Assembly (NCBI GenBank): GCA_027451885.1
Contig: DAIDHX010000165.1
Location: 1-64,000, forward strand
Direction of reading: 5' to 3'
Length of the DNA stretch: 64,000 nt
Origin: Planctomycetales bacterium
Lineage (GTDB): Bacteria; Planctomycetota; Planctomycetia; Isosphaerales; Isosphaeraceae
The notes beneath the pieces are model-generated. The model made no database searches, was not told where the DNA came from, and saw only the letters and a list, made by a program, of their open reading frames with translations. How positions within the stretch are numbered: the first letter of the stretch is position 1; every line of letters starts with the position of its first letter. Below are positions 18,154 to 26,931 of this stretch, piece after piece. Made by a program: the position numbers and the translations under genes.

Positions 18154-18618
18154 GATCGAACCCTCCGTGAACCACCACACTCGCATCCATTCGCGCCTGC
18201 CCAAGCTGGCCGTGCTGATTCGCGGTCCACGACTCCGCGCTGGGATTTTGGCCCCGGCAACGCAATCGACTTCAGCATATCACACGGAGCGAGGCGAAGA
18301 TTCGCGATCGCTCCCTGGATCAACTGCGCCAGCCTCTGTAACCTGAACTACATTATTTTACCCCGCCCGCCGGTCGACGCAAGTCCATCAAATGCTTGCG
18401 GTCTCGATTTGAGCTGGGGCGCTGGCAAAATGTTTGACGATTCTTGAATAAGACCCCCGCGGGGCGATATCCTGGTACTGAGCGATCAAGGACGAATTGG
18501 GTAATCCGAAGAGCCTTCCGTATCCCGCCGCGAGCGGCACAAGCCGCATCCTGAAACACCGACCTGGTTGCGTCGATCCCGCCTTAAGCCTGATACGGTC
18601 ACCTGCCCGGAGTCTTCC
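18154..18618. other. Divergent intergenic region
   Basis: No gene is supported here. It separates the leftward small membrane protein from the rightward DUF1549/DUF1553 gene. A leftward promoter-like pair is listed separately. A frame covering the right half and entering the next gene is a shadow of that gene. Nothing else is recognisable. Confidence 0.5.
18355..18382 (-). promoter_or_regulatory. Possible sigma-70-type promoter for the leftward small membrane protein gene
   Basis: On the minus strand TTGCGT (18377-18382) and TAAAAT (18355-18360) are separated by 16 bases. The -10 matches consensus at five of six positions, the -35 only weakly. It lies about 200 bases upstream of ATG 18153. 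This is a sequence match only. Confidence 0.25.
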
Positions 18619-21102
18619 ATGCGACCCGACCTCGGTCACCCCGCCACGCCGCAGAATACACGCGTTCGATCGACCTTGCCTGTACTGGCTCTGGTGCTGC
18701 TCGGTTTGAGCGGTCCTGTGAGGGCTCGTGGGGAGGTGAAGGCCGTGGCTGAGAAGCTGGTTGTTGAACCGGCTCAGTCTCGGATCGAGGGCCGGCGCAA
18801 CTGGGCTCAGGTCATTGCGACCGATGGTCCTGGGACGGATCAGGTGCGCGACGTCACGCGGGAGGTGGTCTGGCGCAGTCTCGACCCTGCGATCGCCGTG
18901 ATCGATGGGCGGGGCAGGGTGGCGCCACGGGCGAATGGTAAGGTCACGATTGTGGCTCGGTTGGGCGTGCGAGAGGCGCGCGCGAGCATTGAGATCGCGG
19001 CCATGGATCGACCGGCTCCCGTGAGCTTTCGCCGCGATGTGATTCCGTCGTTCAGCCAGGCGAGCTGCAACATGGGGGCATGCCACGGCACGCCGACTGG
19101 CAAGGGGGGCTTTCGGCTGAGCCTGCGTGGTTATTTGCCGGATCAGGACTTTTCGGTGCTCACGCGTGAGGCGGGTGGGCGGCGAATCGAAACGCTCGCG
19201 CCCGATTCGAGCCTGTTGCTGCGTAAGCCGCTGGGTCAGGCCGCGCATGAAGGGGGCTTGCGTCTTATCAAGGGAACCAAGCCGCACGAGTTCATTCGCG
19301 ACTGGATTGCCGAGGGGGCGCAAGATGATCCCGCCTCCGCCCTGCCGTCGGGGATTGAGATTTTGCCGGGATCACGCGTCCTGAACGCCCCGGCCAGCAC
19401 GCAGCAGCTTGTGGTGCTGGCGCATGACGCCAGGGGAGCCACACGGGACGTCACGGCGATTTGTTACTTCGATTCTTCGAACCCCTCCATCGCGGAAGTG
19501 GACGCCACTGGGCATGTGCGCTTCCTGGGCCGCGGCGAGGTGGCGGTTGTGGCTCATTATCTCAATCTGGTTGCGAGCGTGCGGCTCACGCATCTGACAC
19601 CTGTTCCAGGTTTCGCCGCCGCGCCGGTGCCGCAGGATAACCTGGTCGATCGGGCGGTGATCGCCAAATTGAATCGGATGCGGATCGCCCAGTCCCCCAC
19701 CTGCACCGACGCGGAATTCATCCGCAGGGCCACGCTCGACCTGATCGGCGTTCTGCCCACGCCCGCCGAGGTGAGCGCCTTCATGGCCGAGCCCGAAGGT
19801 TCGCGCAGGGCGCTGCTCGTCAATCGCCTGATCGAGCGGCCGGAATTCAACGAGTTCTGGGCGCTCAAACTGGCTGACGTCCTACGTGCCAATGGCCGGA
19901 TCATCCAGCCCAAGGGGGCATATGCGTTTCATCGCTGGATTCGGGCTTGTCTCGAGGAGAACATGCCCATGGATCGATTCGTCCGCGCGCTTTTGACAGC
20001 CGAAGGCTCGACCTATCGCAATCCGCCGGCAAATTACTACCGCATCAGCCGTGAGCCCGAGGCGGCGGTCGAGACCACGGCCCAGCTCTTCCTGGGGGTG
20101 CGGATCCAGTGTGCCAAGTGCCACAATCATCCTTTCGAACGCTGGACGCAGGACGACTACTATGGATTCGCCGCGTTCTTTGCGCAGGTCGGGCACAAAC
20201 GCGGTAATTTGCCCGATGAAGAAGTGATTTTCCCCAGGAACTCGGGCGATGTGCGCCAGCCCAGGACCGGGCGTGTCATGCCTCCCAAGGCGCTCGGCGG
20301 GCCGGTGCTCGAAGCGAAGGACGGCGGCGATCGCCGGGTCAAGCTGGCGACATGGCTCGCGGGCCCCGAAAATCCCTTCTTTGCCAGGAGCCTGGTCAAC
20401 CGCATCTGGTTCCACGTCATGGGTCGAGGTATTGTGGAACCGATCGACGACTTCCGCGATTCGAACCCTCCCTCCAATGACGAGTTGCTCGAAGGGCTGG
20501 CCGCAGACTTCGCGGCGCATGGTTACGACCTCAAGCGTACCGTCCGGCTGATCGTAAGCAGCCGTACCTATGCTGCGAGCGCCCGCACGACTGAGCTCAA
20601 CAAGGACGACGCGATTTACTTCTCGCATGCGGTCGCCAAGCTCTTGCCGGCGGAAGTACTGCTCGACGCGATCTCAGCACTCACACAGTCCGAGACGCGG
20701 TTCGAGAATTTGCCTGTTCACGCGCGGGCGACCCAGATTCCCGACAGCCGGACCGAAAATGCGTTCCTGAAGACGTTTGGCCGGCCGGCACGCGAGCTGG
20801 CGTGCGAGTGCGAGCGCGAATCAGACTCGAATCTCTCGCAGGCGCTTCAGCTCATCGGCGGGGCGACGGTCAACGGCAAACTGCGAGACGATGCCGGGCG
20901 CATGGCGAAGCTTGCGGCCTCCAAGGCGTCTGCCGACGAGATCGCTCGCGAATTGTACATGACCGCGTTTTCGCGCGAACCCTCCGATCAGGAGCGCGCC
21001 GCCGCGCGGAAGCACCTGGCAAACTCCAGGGATCGCCGCCAGGCGGTGGAAGATCTGGGTTGGGCGATCATCAACTCCAAGGAATTCCTCTTCCGCCACT
21101 AG
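18619..21102 (+). CDS. DUF1549/DUF1553 (PSCyt2/PSD1) protein with Ig-like domains
   Basis: 827 residues from ATG 18619, with GGAG upstream. A signal segment (LPVLALVLLGLSGPVRA) is followed by a bacterial Ig-like (BIG2) domain at about 40-125. A cytochrome-like C-x4-C-H block (CNMGACHG) lies near residue 150, and a second BIG2-like domain near 245-325. DUF1549 begins about residue 345 (LVDRAVIAKLNRM, FIRRATLDLIGVLPTPAEV) and contains CAKCHNHPFERW near residue 498. DUF1553 follows (NRIWFHVMGRGIVEP, SNPPSND). This is a hallmark planctomycete architecture, suspected to act in periplasmic redox or polymer degradation but not proven. Such genes usually precede a DUF1501 sulfatase-like gene; here none follows. 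Confidence 0.92.
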   Translation: MRPDLGHPATPQNTRVRSTLPVLALVLLGLSGPVRARGEVKAVAEKLVVEPAQSRIEGRRNWAQVIATDGPGTDQVRDVTREVVWRSLDPAIAVIDGRGRVAPRANGKVTIVARLGVREARASIEIAAMDRPAPVSFRRDVIPSFSQASCNMGACHGTPTGKGGFRLSLRGYLPDQDFSVLTREAGGRRIETLAPDSSLLLRKPLGQAAHEGGLRLIKGTKPHEFIRDWIAEGAQDDPASALPSGIEILPGSRVLNAPASTQQLVVLAHDARGATRDVTAICYFDSSNPSIAEVDATGHVRFLGRGEVAVVAHYLNLVASVRLTHLTPVPGFAAAPVPQDNLVDRAVIAKLNRMRIAQSPTCTDAEFIRRATLDLIGVLPTPAEVSAFMAEPEGSRRALLVNRLIERPEFNEFWALKLADVLRANGRIIQPKGAYAFHRWIRACLEENMPMDRFVRALLTAEGSTYRNPPANYYRISREPEAAVETTAQLFLGVRIQCAKCHNHPFERWTQDDYYGFAAFFAQVGHKRGNLPDEEVIFPRNSGDVRQPRTGRVMPPKALGGPVLEAKDGGDRRVKLATWLAGPENPFFARSLVNRIWFHVMGRGIVEPIDDFRDSNPPSNDELLEGLAADFAAHGYDLKRTVRLIVSSRTYAASARTTELNKDDAIYFSHAVAKLLPAEVLLDAISALTQSETRFENLPVHARATQIPDSRTENAFLKTFGRPARELACECERESDSNLSQALQLIGGATVNGKLRDDAGRMAKLAASKASADEIARELYMTAFSREPSDQERAAARKHLANSRDRRQAVEDLGWAIINSKEFLFRH

Positions 21103-21175
21103 GGCCGATACAATCGCCTGCCCCGTGCGAGTTCCTGTATTCTCGACGCGGAACGGCGATTCGAGGGGCCCGAGT

Positions 21176-22306
21176 ATGCTGGATGATGCGATTGTGGGCG
21201 CGGGGATTGTGGGGTTGGCTCACGCCTATGAACTCGCGCGCAGGGGTCGCAAAGTTGGGGTGTTTGAGCGTACCCCGCGTGCCCAAGGTGCATCGGTGCG
21301 CAACTTCGGCATGATCTGGCCGATTGGCCAGCCCTTTGGTCCCCGGCGACAACTCGCCGAGAGAAGCCGCACGCTCTGGCTCGAATTACTCCACGAAAGC
21401 CGGCTCTGGCACGAGCAGGTGGGATCGCTCCATCTTGCCTATCACGAGGACGAGGCCGCGGTGCTCGAGGAATTCGCCGCGCTCTCGCACGAGCACGGCT
21501 TCGCGGTCGAACTGCTATCGCGTGACACGATAAGATCGGTCTCGCCACGCGTGAATCGCCGCGGCTTGAACCTGGGTTTATATTCCCGGTTCGAGCTTTG
21601 CGTTGATCCCCGCGAGGTCGTGCGAACGCTTCCGGCGTGGCTGGCGAATCGGTTTGGAGTTGAGTTCCACTTCGAACGCCGGGTGATAGCGATTGACCTT
21701 CCCACGATCCACGCCGGCGGCGAGCGCTTTCAAGCAAGCCGCGTCTGGATCTGCTCCGGCGATGAGCTCGATGGCTTGTTTCCTGAAGTTCTCAGTACTC
21801 TTGGCCTGGTGCGCACCAAGCTTCAGATGATGCGTTCTACCCCTTTGGCGGTGTCAGAGCGATTGGGGCCAATGCTGGCTGGAGGACTGACTCTGAGGCA
21901 CTACGAGTCCTTCCGCGCGTGCTCTTCGCAGGCAGGGCTCAAGGCACGTATTGCGCGGGAATCACCGCTTCTGGACCGTTACGGCATCCATGTGATGGTG
22001 TCGCAGAACGGGCAGGGCGAACTCACAATCGGCGACTCGCACGAGTACGGTGATGAGATCGACCTCTTTGATCAAGCAGCGATCGAACGGATGATTCGGG
22101 AGTATCTCGAGGGCTTTCTGGTTTATCCCGAGCTTGAGATCGCATCGCGCTGGCATGGCACATACGCCAGGCATCCTTCACGCCCGTACGTGACCGCCAG
22201 ACCCGCGCAGGGGGTTGTTGCCGTGACAGGATTCGGAGGTGCAGGGATGACTTTATCGCTTGCCGCGGCGAGCGAGGTGATCGCCGGGGAGCTAGGTGAT
22301 TCATGA
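21176..22306 (+). CDS. FAD-dependent oxidoreductase of the phosphonate-associated family (TIGR03364-like)
   Basis: 376 residues from ATG 21176, preceded by GAGGGG. DAAO/glycine-oxidase-type fold: dinucleotide motif GAGIVG at residues 8-13, VFER after the second strand, and C-terminal VVAVTGFGGAGMTLSLAAASEV for flavin binding. The stretch ASVRNFGMIWPIGQP matches my recollection of TIGR03364, a family recurrently linked to phosphonate catabolism and thought to oxidise the amine of aminoethylphosphonates. The next gene is a phosphonatase-like HAD hydrolase starting inside this stop (ATGA overlap), which strongly supports that role. I infer amine oxidation to an aldehyde that the partner then cleaves at the C-P bond. 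No phosphonate transporter lies in the window. Confidence 0.88.
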   Translation: MLDDAIVGAGIVGLAHAYELARRGRKVGVFERTPRAQGASVRNFGMIWPIGQPFGPRRQLAERSRTLWLELLHESRLWHEQVGSLHLAYHEDEAAVLEEFAALSHEHGFAVELLSRDTIRSVSPRVNRRGLNLGLYSRFELCVDPREVVRTLPAWLANRFGVEFHFERRVIAIDLPTIHAGGERFQASRVWICSGDELDGLFPEVLSTLGLVRTKLQMMRSTPLAVSERLGPMLAGGLTLRHYESFRACSSQAGLKARIARESPLLDRYGIHVMVSQNGQGELTIGDSHEYGDEIDLFDQAAIERMIREYLEGFLVYPELEIASRWHGTYARHPSRPYVTARPAQGVVAVTGFGGAGMTLSLAAASEVIAGELGDS

Positions 22307-22998
22307 GCGTCAAACCGCGCGAAATCGACCTCATCGTCTTCGACATCGCTGGTACGACGGTCCGGGATGACGACTCTGTGAATCGGCTCTTTCGAGCCGC
22401 ACTCAACCGGGCTGGGATCGACGTGGACCCGGCCGAGGTGAATCACGTGATGGGGCTGCCCAAGCCGGTCGCGATCGAGCGGCTGCTCACGCAGACCGGA
22501 CGCTGGCCGGAACCAGATCAGGTCGCGGTCATCCATGACGACTTCGTCCATGCTGCTCGCGAGTTCTACCGCTCCGATCCCTCGGTCGGTGAGATCGAAG
22601 GCGCAACCGAACTATTCCAGATTCTGGAGCGTGCAGGGATCAAGGTCGCACTCGACACCGGTTTTTCGAGACCCATCGTGGATGTGATTCTCGACCGGCT
22701 CGGTTGGCGCGGCCAGAGCTATCTCGCGACCACAATCTGTTCCGACGAGGTTTTCCGGGGCCGACCCGCACCCGACATGGTCCAGGCGGTGATGCAACAG
22801 CTTTTGATCCGCGATCCCAGGCGCGTTGTGAAAGTGGGCGACACGCCGTCGGACCTACTAGAAGGGAACGCGGCGGGGTGCGGAGTGGTGGTGGGAATCG
22901 TGGGCTCGACGCACTCCCGCGCCGAGCTGGCACGATTCCCGCACACTCACCTCATCGACTCGATCCGGGGCCTGATTCCATCGGTCCTGGAAGTCTAG
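22303..22998 (+). CDS. Phosphonatase-like HAD hydrolase (TIGR03351/PhnX-like)
   Basis: 231 residues. The N-terminal HAD motif reads FDIAGTT: nucleophile Asp14, with Ala16 instead of the usual second Asp. That substitution is typical of phosphonoacetaldehyde hydrolases, in which a cap-domain Lys forms a Schiff base. Lys54 in MGLPKPVAIERL sits where that Lys is expected. Motif II Thr/Ser appears in DTGFSR; motif III/IV in GRPAPDMV and KVGDTPSDLLEG. Known reaction for PhnX: phosphonoacetaldehyde to acetaldehyde and phosphate. Translationally coupled to the FAD oxidoreductase by an ATGA overlap. The true substrate could be a relative of phosphonoacetaldehyde. Confidence 0.88.
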   Translation: MSVKPREIDLIVFDIAGTTVRDDDSVNRLFRAALNRAGIDVDPAEVNHVMGLPKPVAIERLLTQTGRWPEPDQVAVIHDDFVHAAREFYRSDPSVGEIEGATELFQILERAGIKVALDTGFSRPIVDVILDRLGWRGQSYLATTICSDEVFRGRPAPDMVQAVMQQLLIRDPRRVVKVGDTPSDLLEGNAAGCGVVVGIVGSTHSRAELARFPHTHLIDSIRGLIPSVLEV

Positions 22999-23014
22999 CA
23001 CCAGGGCCGCAAGC

Positions 23015-24103
23015 TCACTGCTGCGGCTTGGGAGGCTCAGGCGTGGCCTTCTTGGTCTTGCCGTCGGGCTCGAGAGCTGAGAACACCTCGTTGACGTGCT
23101 CGGGTCCGCCGGCGGCAACCGGTTCGTCAAGCTTCGCCGCGCCCAGGATCTTGCTGCGCGTCTGGTCGAGCATCGAGTAGAGCTCGCGATAAACAACGCG
23201 TTCCTTGGGAGTCTTGGCGGGGCCGAACTTGAGGTTGAACGCCTGCATGAACACGATGAGGTGCCCAACGGTCGTGGTCTTGACCTTTCGCAGCTCATTG
23301 AGCGCCTCGCGAGGCTCGTTCTTGCCAATGAGCTGGATCAGGCCGCTCACCGACTTGACGAACTTGATCGCGCGAAGATTGTCCGCGGAGTCAGCGAGCG
23401 GCTGGGTCGCGAGCTTGAGCCGCAGGTCCTCAACAAGGGCCTTGGCGCGGGCGAGCGTGTTCGGCGAGATCTCCCCCACCTCATCCTCTCTGCGGGCCTG
23501 GTCGACAATGTTCTCGAAGACATGCTTGTCGAGCGCGAATCGCTCAGTATCGAGAACAGCCGGCCACTTGGTCGCTTCCTTGAGGTCGGAAAGCATGATC
23601 GTCACCGCTTCGGAATTATTCCGAAACGGAATGTTCTCAATCATCTCCGCGCCGATCGGAGTGCTGGCCGTGCGCAAGCTCGAGGCGTGAATTCGGGGAT
23701 CGCTCAATTGCTCAAGAGCGGCGTTCAGCGCATCACCATCTTCCACGTCCTTGGCGGACGGAGTTTCGCGAATCCGCCGCATGATCTCGTTGTACTGAGT
23801 CTTGTTGCGCTGAATATTCTTATATTTGTATTCGTAGTAACGCTTGGTGGCTTCTTGCTGCGACAGGTACCAGTAATTGTTCCAGCGCATCCAAGTGTCG
23901 GCATTGATCGACGCGGCCTGGGCGGTATTCAGGTTGTAGAGCCCCGCGCCGTACTCGAACACGCCCATGCCGCGGGCAACGTCACCCTGGAACGTGGTGG
24001 CGCCGCCCCATCCGCCCCAGCCGTAACCCCACTGCGCCTGGGCGGAGGTTCCATACAGTATCCCGAAAAGACCCAGTGCAAGGGTGATGCTACGTCGAGG
24101 CAT
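23015..24103 (-). CDS. Exported Gly/Trp-rich protein, paralogue A
   Basis: 362 residues from ATG 24103, preceded by GGGAG. Signal peptide SITLALGLFGILYGTSAQA, then the mature start QWGYGWGGWGG and TTFQGDVARGMGVFEYGAGLYNLNTAQAASINADT. An aromatic block WMRWNNYWYLSQQEATKRYY leads into a long charged helical region, followed by IPFRNNSEAVTIMLSDLK and a helical C-terminal domain ending in a Lys/Pro-rich tail. No known domain is recognised. The gene 197 bases upstream encodes a close paralogue of almost identical length. Exported; function unknown. Confidence 0.85.
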   Translation of the reverse strand: MPRRSITLALGLFGILYGTSAQAQWGYGWGGWGGATTFQGDVARGMGVFEYGAGLYNLNTAQAASINADTWMRWNNYWYLSQQEATKRYYEYKYKNIQRNKTQYNEIMRRIRETPSAKDVEDGDALNAALEQLSDPRIHASSLRTASTPIGAEMIENIPFRNNSEAVTIMLSDLKEATKWPAVLDTERFALDKHVFENIVDQARREDEVGEISPNTLARAKALVEDLRLKLATQPLADSADNLRAIKFVKSVSGLIQLIGKNEPREALNELRKVKTTTVGHLIVFMQAFNLKFGPAKTPKERVVYRELYSMLDQTRSKILGAAKLDEPVAAGGPEHVNEVFSALEPDGKTKKATPEPPKPQQ

Positions 24104-24300
24104 GGTTCGTCTCCCAACGGCTGTCTCAAGACAGCCGCGAAACTGGAGCATGGTCAAATGAGACTGATCCAGGAGCAAGATAAACTTCATCATACCGGAG
24201 CCGGAACGAGCAACCAAGAATTCGTATTCTCTATGCTTGTCCGGCTTTGCCTATCGTACCAATTGTAGTGGCTCGCGGCCTGTGTAGCGGCTGAATACAT

Positions 24301-25401
24301 TCACTGCCTGGGTTTGGTCGGCTGGGGAGTCGCCTTCTTTTTGCCCTGGAGCTGGTCCATGTTCATCGAGGAAAAGAAGTCGCTGGCGTGTTCGGTGCCA
24401 GCGCTCGCCGGCTTCGGCTCCTCGACCCTGGTCGTTTCCATGAGCTTGTCTCGGGTTTCGTCGAGGACCGAGTAGAGCTGTCGGTATATCATACGCTCGG
24501 CCGGAGTGGTTGCTGGGCCAAATCTCAGATTGCATGCGTGCATGAATCCCAGAAGGTGGCCGACGCTCGTCGTCTTGACCTTCCGGAGCTCGTTGAGCAC
24601 GCCGCGGGTGTCGTCCACACTGAGCAAGCGAGTGAGCCCGGCGACTGCCTTCAGAAACTTCATCGCCCGCAACTGATCGGCAGAATCCGCCAGAGGTTCT
24701 GACTCGAGTTTGAGTCGCATATCGGCGACGAGCGCCCGCGCCCGCGCCAGCGTTTCCTGCGAAATCTGGCCTGCTTCGTCTTCTCTGCGGCCCTGGTCGA
24801 CGATGTTTTCGAATTCGTGCTTGTCGAGGGCGAATCGCTCCGTATCGAGCACGGCCGGCCAGCGCGAGGCGGACTTCAGTTCCGAGAGCATGATCGTGAT
24901 CGCCTTCGAATTATTCCGGAACGGGATCCTCTGAATCACGTGCGCCGGAATCTCTGTGGTGGCCGACCGCAGCGCGGAGCTCTGGATCCGTGGGTTGCTA
25001 AGCTGATCCAGCACGGCGTTGAGGGCATCACCGTCTTCAATGTCCTTCGACGTGGGCGCATTTTGAATCCGCTTCATCAGCTCTTGATAGGCCGTTTTGT
25101 TGCGGAGGATGTTCTTATATTTGTTTTGATAGTAGAGGCGAGTCGCCTCCTGCTGCGACAGGTACCAGTAGTTATTCCAGCGCATCCATGTGTCAGTATT
25201 GATAGAGGCGGCTGCGGCGGTATCGAGATTGTAGAGCCCCGCGCCATAAGCGAAGACGCCGAGGCCCCGGGCGACATCGCCTTGAAACGTGGTCGACCAA
25301 CCTCCCCAGCCTCCCCAACCCCATCCGAACTGGGCGCGCGCTTCCGTTCCGCACAGGCAGATCAAAAGACCGACGGCCAGAGTCTTGATGGTCCGGAACA
25401 T
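24301..25401 (-). CDS. Exported Gly/Trp-rich protein, paralogue B
   Basis: 366 residues from ATG 25401, preceded by GGGAGG. Signal peptide TLAVGLLICLCGTEARA, then QFGWGWGGWGGWSTTFQGD. The order of blocks is the same as in paralogue A: the WMRWNNYWYLSQQEA block, EDGDALNAVLDQLSNPRI, IPFRNNSKAITIMLSELK, LDTERFALDKHEFENIVDQ, then a helical C-terminus. The two clearly arose by tandem duplication. Conservation of both frames over the full length argues that both are functional. No catalytic motif is seen. The aromatic/glycine-rich N-terminus suggests a structural or surface-adhering part, an inference only. Confidence 0.85.
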   Translation of the reverse strand: MFRTIKTLAVGLLICLCGTEARAQFGWGWGGWGGWSTTFQGDVARGLGVFAYGAGLYNLDTAAAASINTDTWMRWNNYWYLSQQEATRLYYQNKYKNILRNKTAYQELMKRIQNAPTSKDIEDGDALNAVLDQLSNPRIQSSALRSATTEIPAHVIQRIPFRNNSKAITIMLSELKSASRWPAVLDTERFALDKHEFENIVDQGRREDEAGQISQETLARARALVADMRLKLESEPLADSADQLRAMKFLKAVAGLTRLLSVDDTRGVLNELRKVKTTSVGHLLGFMHACNLRFGPATTPAERMIYRQLYSVLDETRDKLMETTRVEEPKPASAGTEHASDFFSSMNMDQLQGKKKATPQPTKPRQ

Positions 25402-25537
25402 GTTGCGCCTCCCAGGGAGCAAGGGCCGGATTGACAGGCGTTCCTGCGGCAACACTCAGGTTTGCCAGCGTACGGATACCTTCTAATTTATCATACGCGT
25501 CGGTTTGTCCGGAGTGGGCCGACTGGTTAGACGGGGT

Positions 25538-25951
25538 TTAATCGTCGTCAATGGGGATGAGATCCACGAGATCATCCTCCTCGTCGTCCTCAATCGCCGC
25601 GGCGGGCACGGGCGTTGCGGCCGTGGGGGTGGGTTCTGGTCGGGGAGTGGCTGGGGCCTCCGCCGAATCGAGCTCGACGCGGAACAGGTAAGGTCCGATG
25701 GCGATCTCGTCGTTCGGCTTGAGCCGAGCTTCGCGCACGAGTACCCCATTCACGCGCAGGCCGTTGCGGCTCCCGAGGTCGCGGATCAACACTCGATCGT
25801 AGGCGATCCCCAGGCAGCAGTGCCTGCGCGAAATCTTGGCTGATTCGATCCGCAGGTCGCACTCGGGATGGCGGCCGACCAGAAGGACGGGCCGCTGCAG
25901 CGAAACCGGACCGGCAAGGCCAGGACTTAAAGAGACAAGTCGGAATGACAT
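25538..25951 (-). CDS. FHA-domain protein (short)
   Basis: 137 residues from ATG 25951, inside the end of the upstream FHA gene (25-base overlap, different frame). A GGAG lies about ten bases upstream. FHA core: LLVGRHPECDLRIES, KISRRHCCLGI, DLGSRNGLRVNG. These carry the phosphothreonine-binding Arg, Ser and His positions (GR, SRRH) and the NG turn. The C-terminal third is Pro/Ala-rich then very acidic (EDDEEDDLVDLIPIDDD). Known role of FHA: binds phosphothreonine peptides made by Ser/Thr kinases. No kinase is encoded adjacent. The overlap implies translational coupling with the upstream FHA gene. Confidence 0.85.
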   Translation of the reverse strand: MSFRLVSLSPGLAGPVSLQRPVLLVGRHPECDLRIESAKISRRHCCLGIAYDRVLIRDLGSRNGLRVNGVLVREARLKPNDEIAIGPYLFRVELDSAEAPATPRPEPTPTAATPVPAAAIEDDEEDDLVDLIPIDDD

Positions 25952-26508
25952 TCGGCGGCGTTCTCCAGCACCGGGCGTCCATTCCCGTTCGATTCCGCCA
26001 CGCCGCCTTGACCTGATTCGGAATCGGAACCCATTTTCACAATGACCTGAATCTTGCACTTGTCGGCGACATGGGCGGGCAACAGCTTGCGCACCGCCTC
26101 GGCAAGAAGTTCAGGATCGCTGTCGGTCTGGCGGATGCTCGCCGAACCTGGATCGGGTTTCTTCGGGCCAGGCTCATCGGAGTCAGGACCCCGCCTCTCG
26201 TCGCCCGGCGGTGGTGAATCGACGGTCGGGGTCTTTTCGTAGCGATATCGAATATGCGCGATTGAGAGCTCGTCGCCAGGTTTGAGCCGACCGGTCTCGA
26301 CCCGCTGGCCGTTGATGCGGATGCCGTTCGTACTTCCCAGATCGCGAATCTCAATCTCGCCGCAATCGAGCGTCATGCAGCAGTGATGACGAGAGATCCG
26401 CAATGATTCCAACCTCGAGTCACAGCCCGGGTGGCGACCGACAACGATCATGGCCCGATCCAGGGGAATGTCCTCACCCTCTTCGAGAGCCACGAGTCGT
26501 GCCGGCAT
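25927..26508 (-). CDS. FHA-domain protein (long)
   Basis: 193 residues from ATG 26508, preceded by GAGG. FHA core at about 20-95: MIVVGRHPGCDSRLES, RISRHHCCMTL, DLGSTNGIRINGQRV. The C-terminal half is charged, Pro/Ser/Asp-rich, with a helical patch SDPELLAEAVRKLLPAHVADKCKIQV. It is a paralogue of the gene that overlaps its 3' end, sharing the unusual HCC in the SRxHCC segment. It probably recognises phosphothreonine on a partner. Likely partners in the window are not certain; the Ser/Asp-rich HTH protein is a candidate by composition only. Confidence 0.85.
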   Translation of the reverse strand: MPARLVALEEGEDIPLDRAMIVVGRHPGCDSRLESLRISRHHCCMTLDCGEIEIRDLGSTNGIRINGQRVETGRLKPGDELSIAHIRYRYEKTPTVDSPPPGDERRGPDSDEPGPKKPDPGSASIRQTDSDPELLAEAVRKLLPAHVADKCKIQVIVKMGSDSESGQGGVAESNGNGRPVLENAAECHSDLSL

Positions 26509-26931
26509 GATCACGCGCCTCGAACCATACCGATCTCGAATTCTGGCAACCATCTTGATCGGCTCCGCCCTTCATTACACTCGATCCTGAACGAAACAGC
26601 CAGCATGAACTGACGATTGGCAAGCAGGCCGGCTAATTCATTCCCGGGGCGTCGCCGCGGCGTACCCCTTCGAGTTGCGAAATTTGAGCGGAGCATACCC
26701 AGGATCGCCTCTACATCTTTATCTAATATAGCGAATCCACGCTTGAAGCAAGACACAACAACGAGAGGATCTTGTGTCCAGCAGCCTCCGAAGGCCGGAG
26801 ATTGGCTCTATTCGCTACAACCTTACCAGTTCGCGCCGCTCGCTCACGCGAAGATCCCGGATCGGTCGAGATCCACGATTTCTGATCCTTTCGCGTACTC
26901 GCACCTGGTGCGTTGCTAGAAGATCCGAATC
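26509..26931. other. Intergenic region upstream of the FHA pair
   Basis: No gene is supported. The FHA operon promoter should lie here. On the minus strand TATATT at 26725-26730 could be a -10 box; the nearest -35-like TTGCTT (26746-26751) is only 15 bases away, so it is a weak candidate. Small frames in the stretch show no family resemblance. Confidence 0.4.

Noticed and set aside
18388-19323. Minus-strand 311-codon reading frame
   Set aside because: It lies antisense to the start of the DUF1549/DUF1553 gene; composition is that of a shadow frame and it has no domain.
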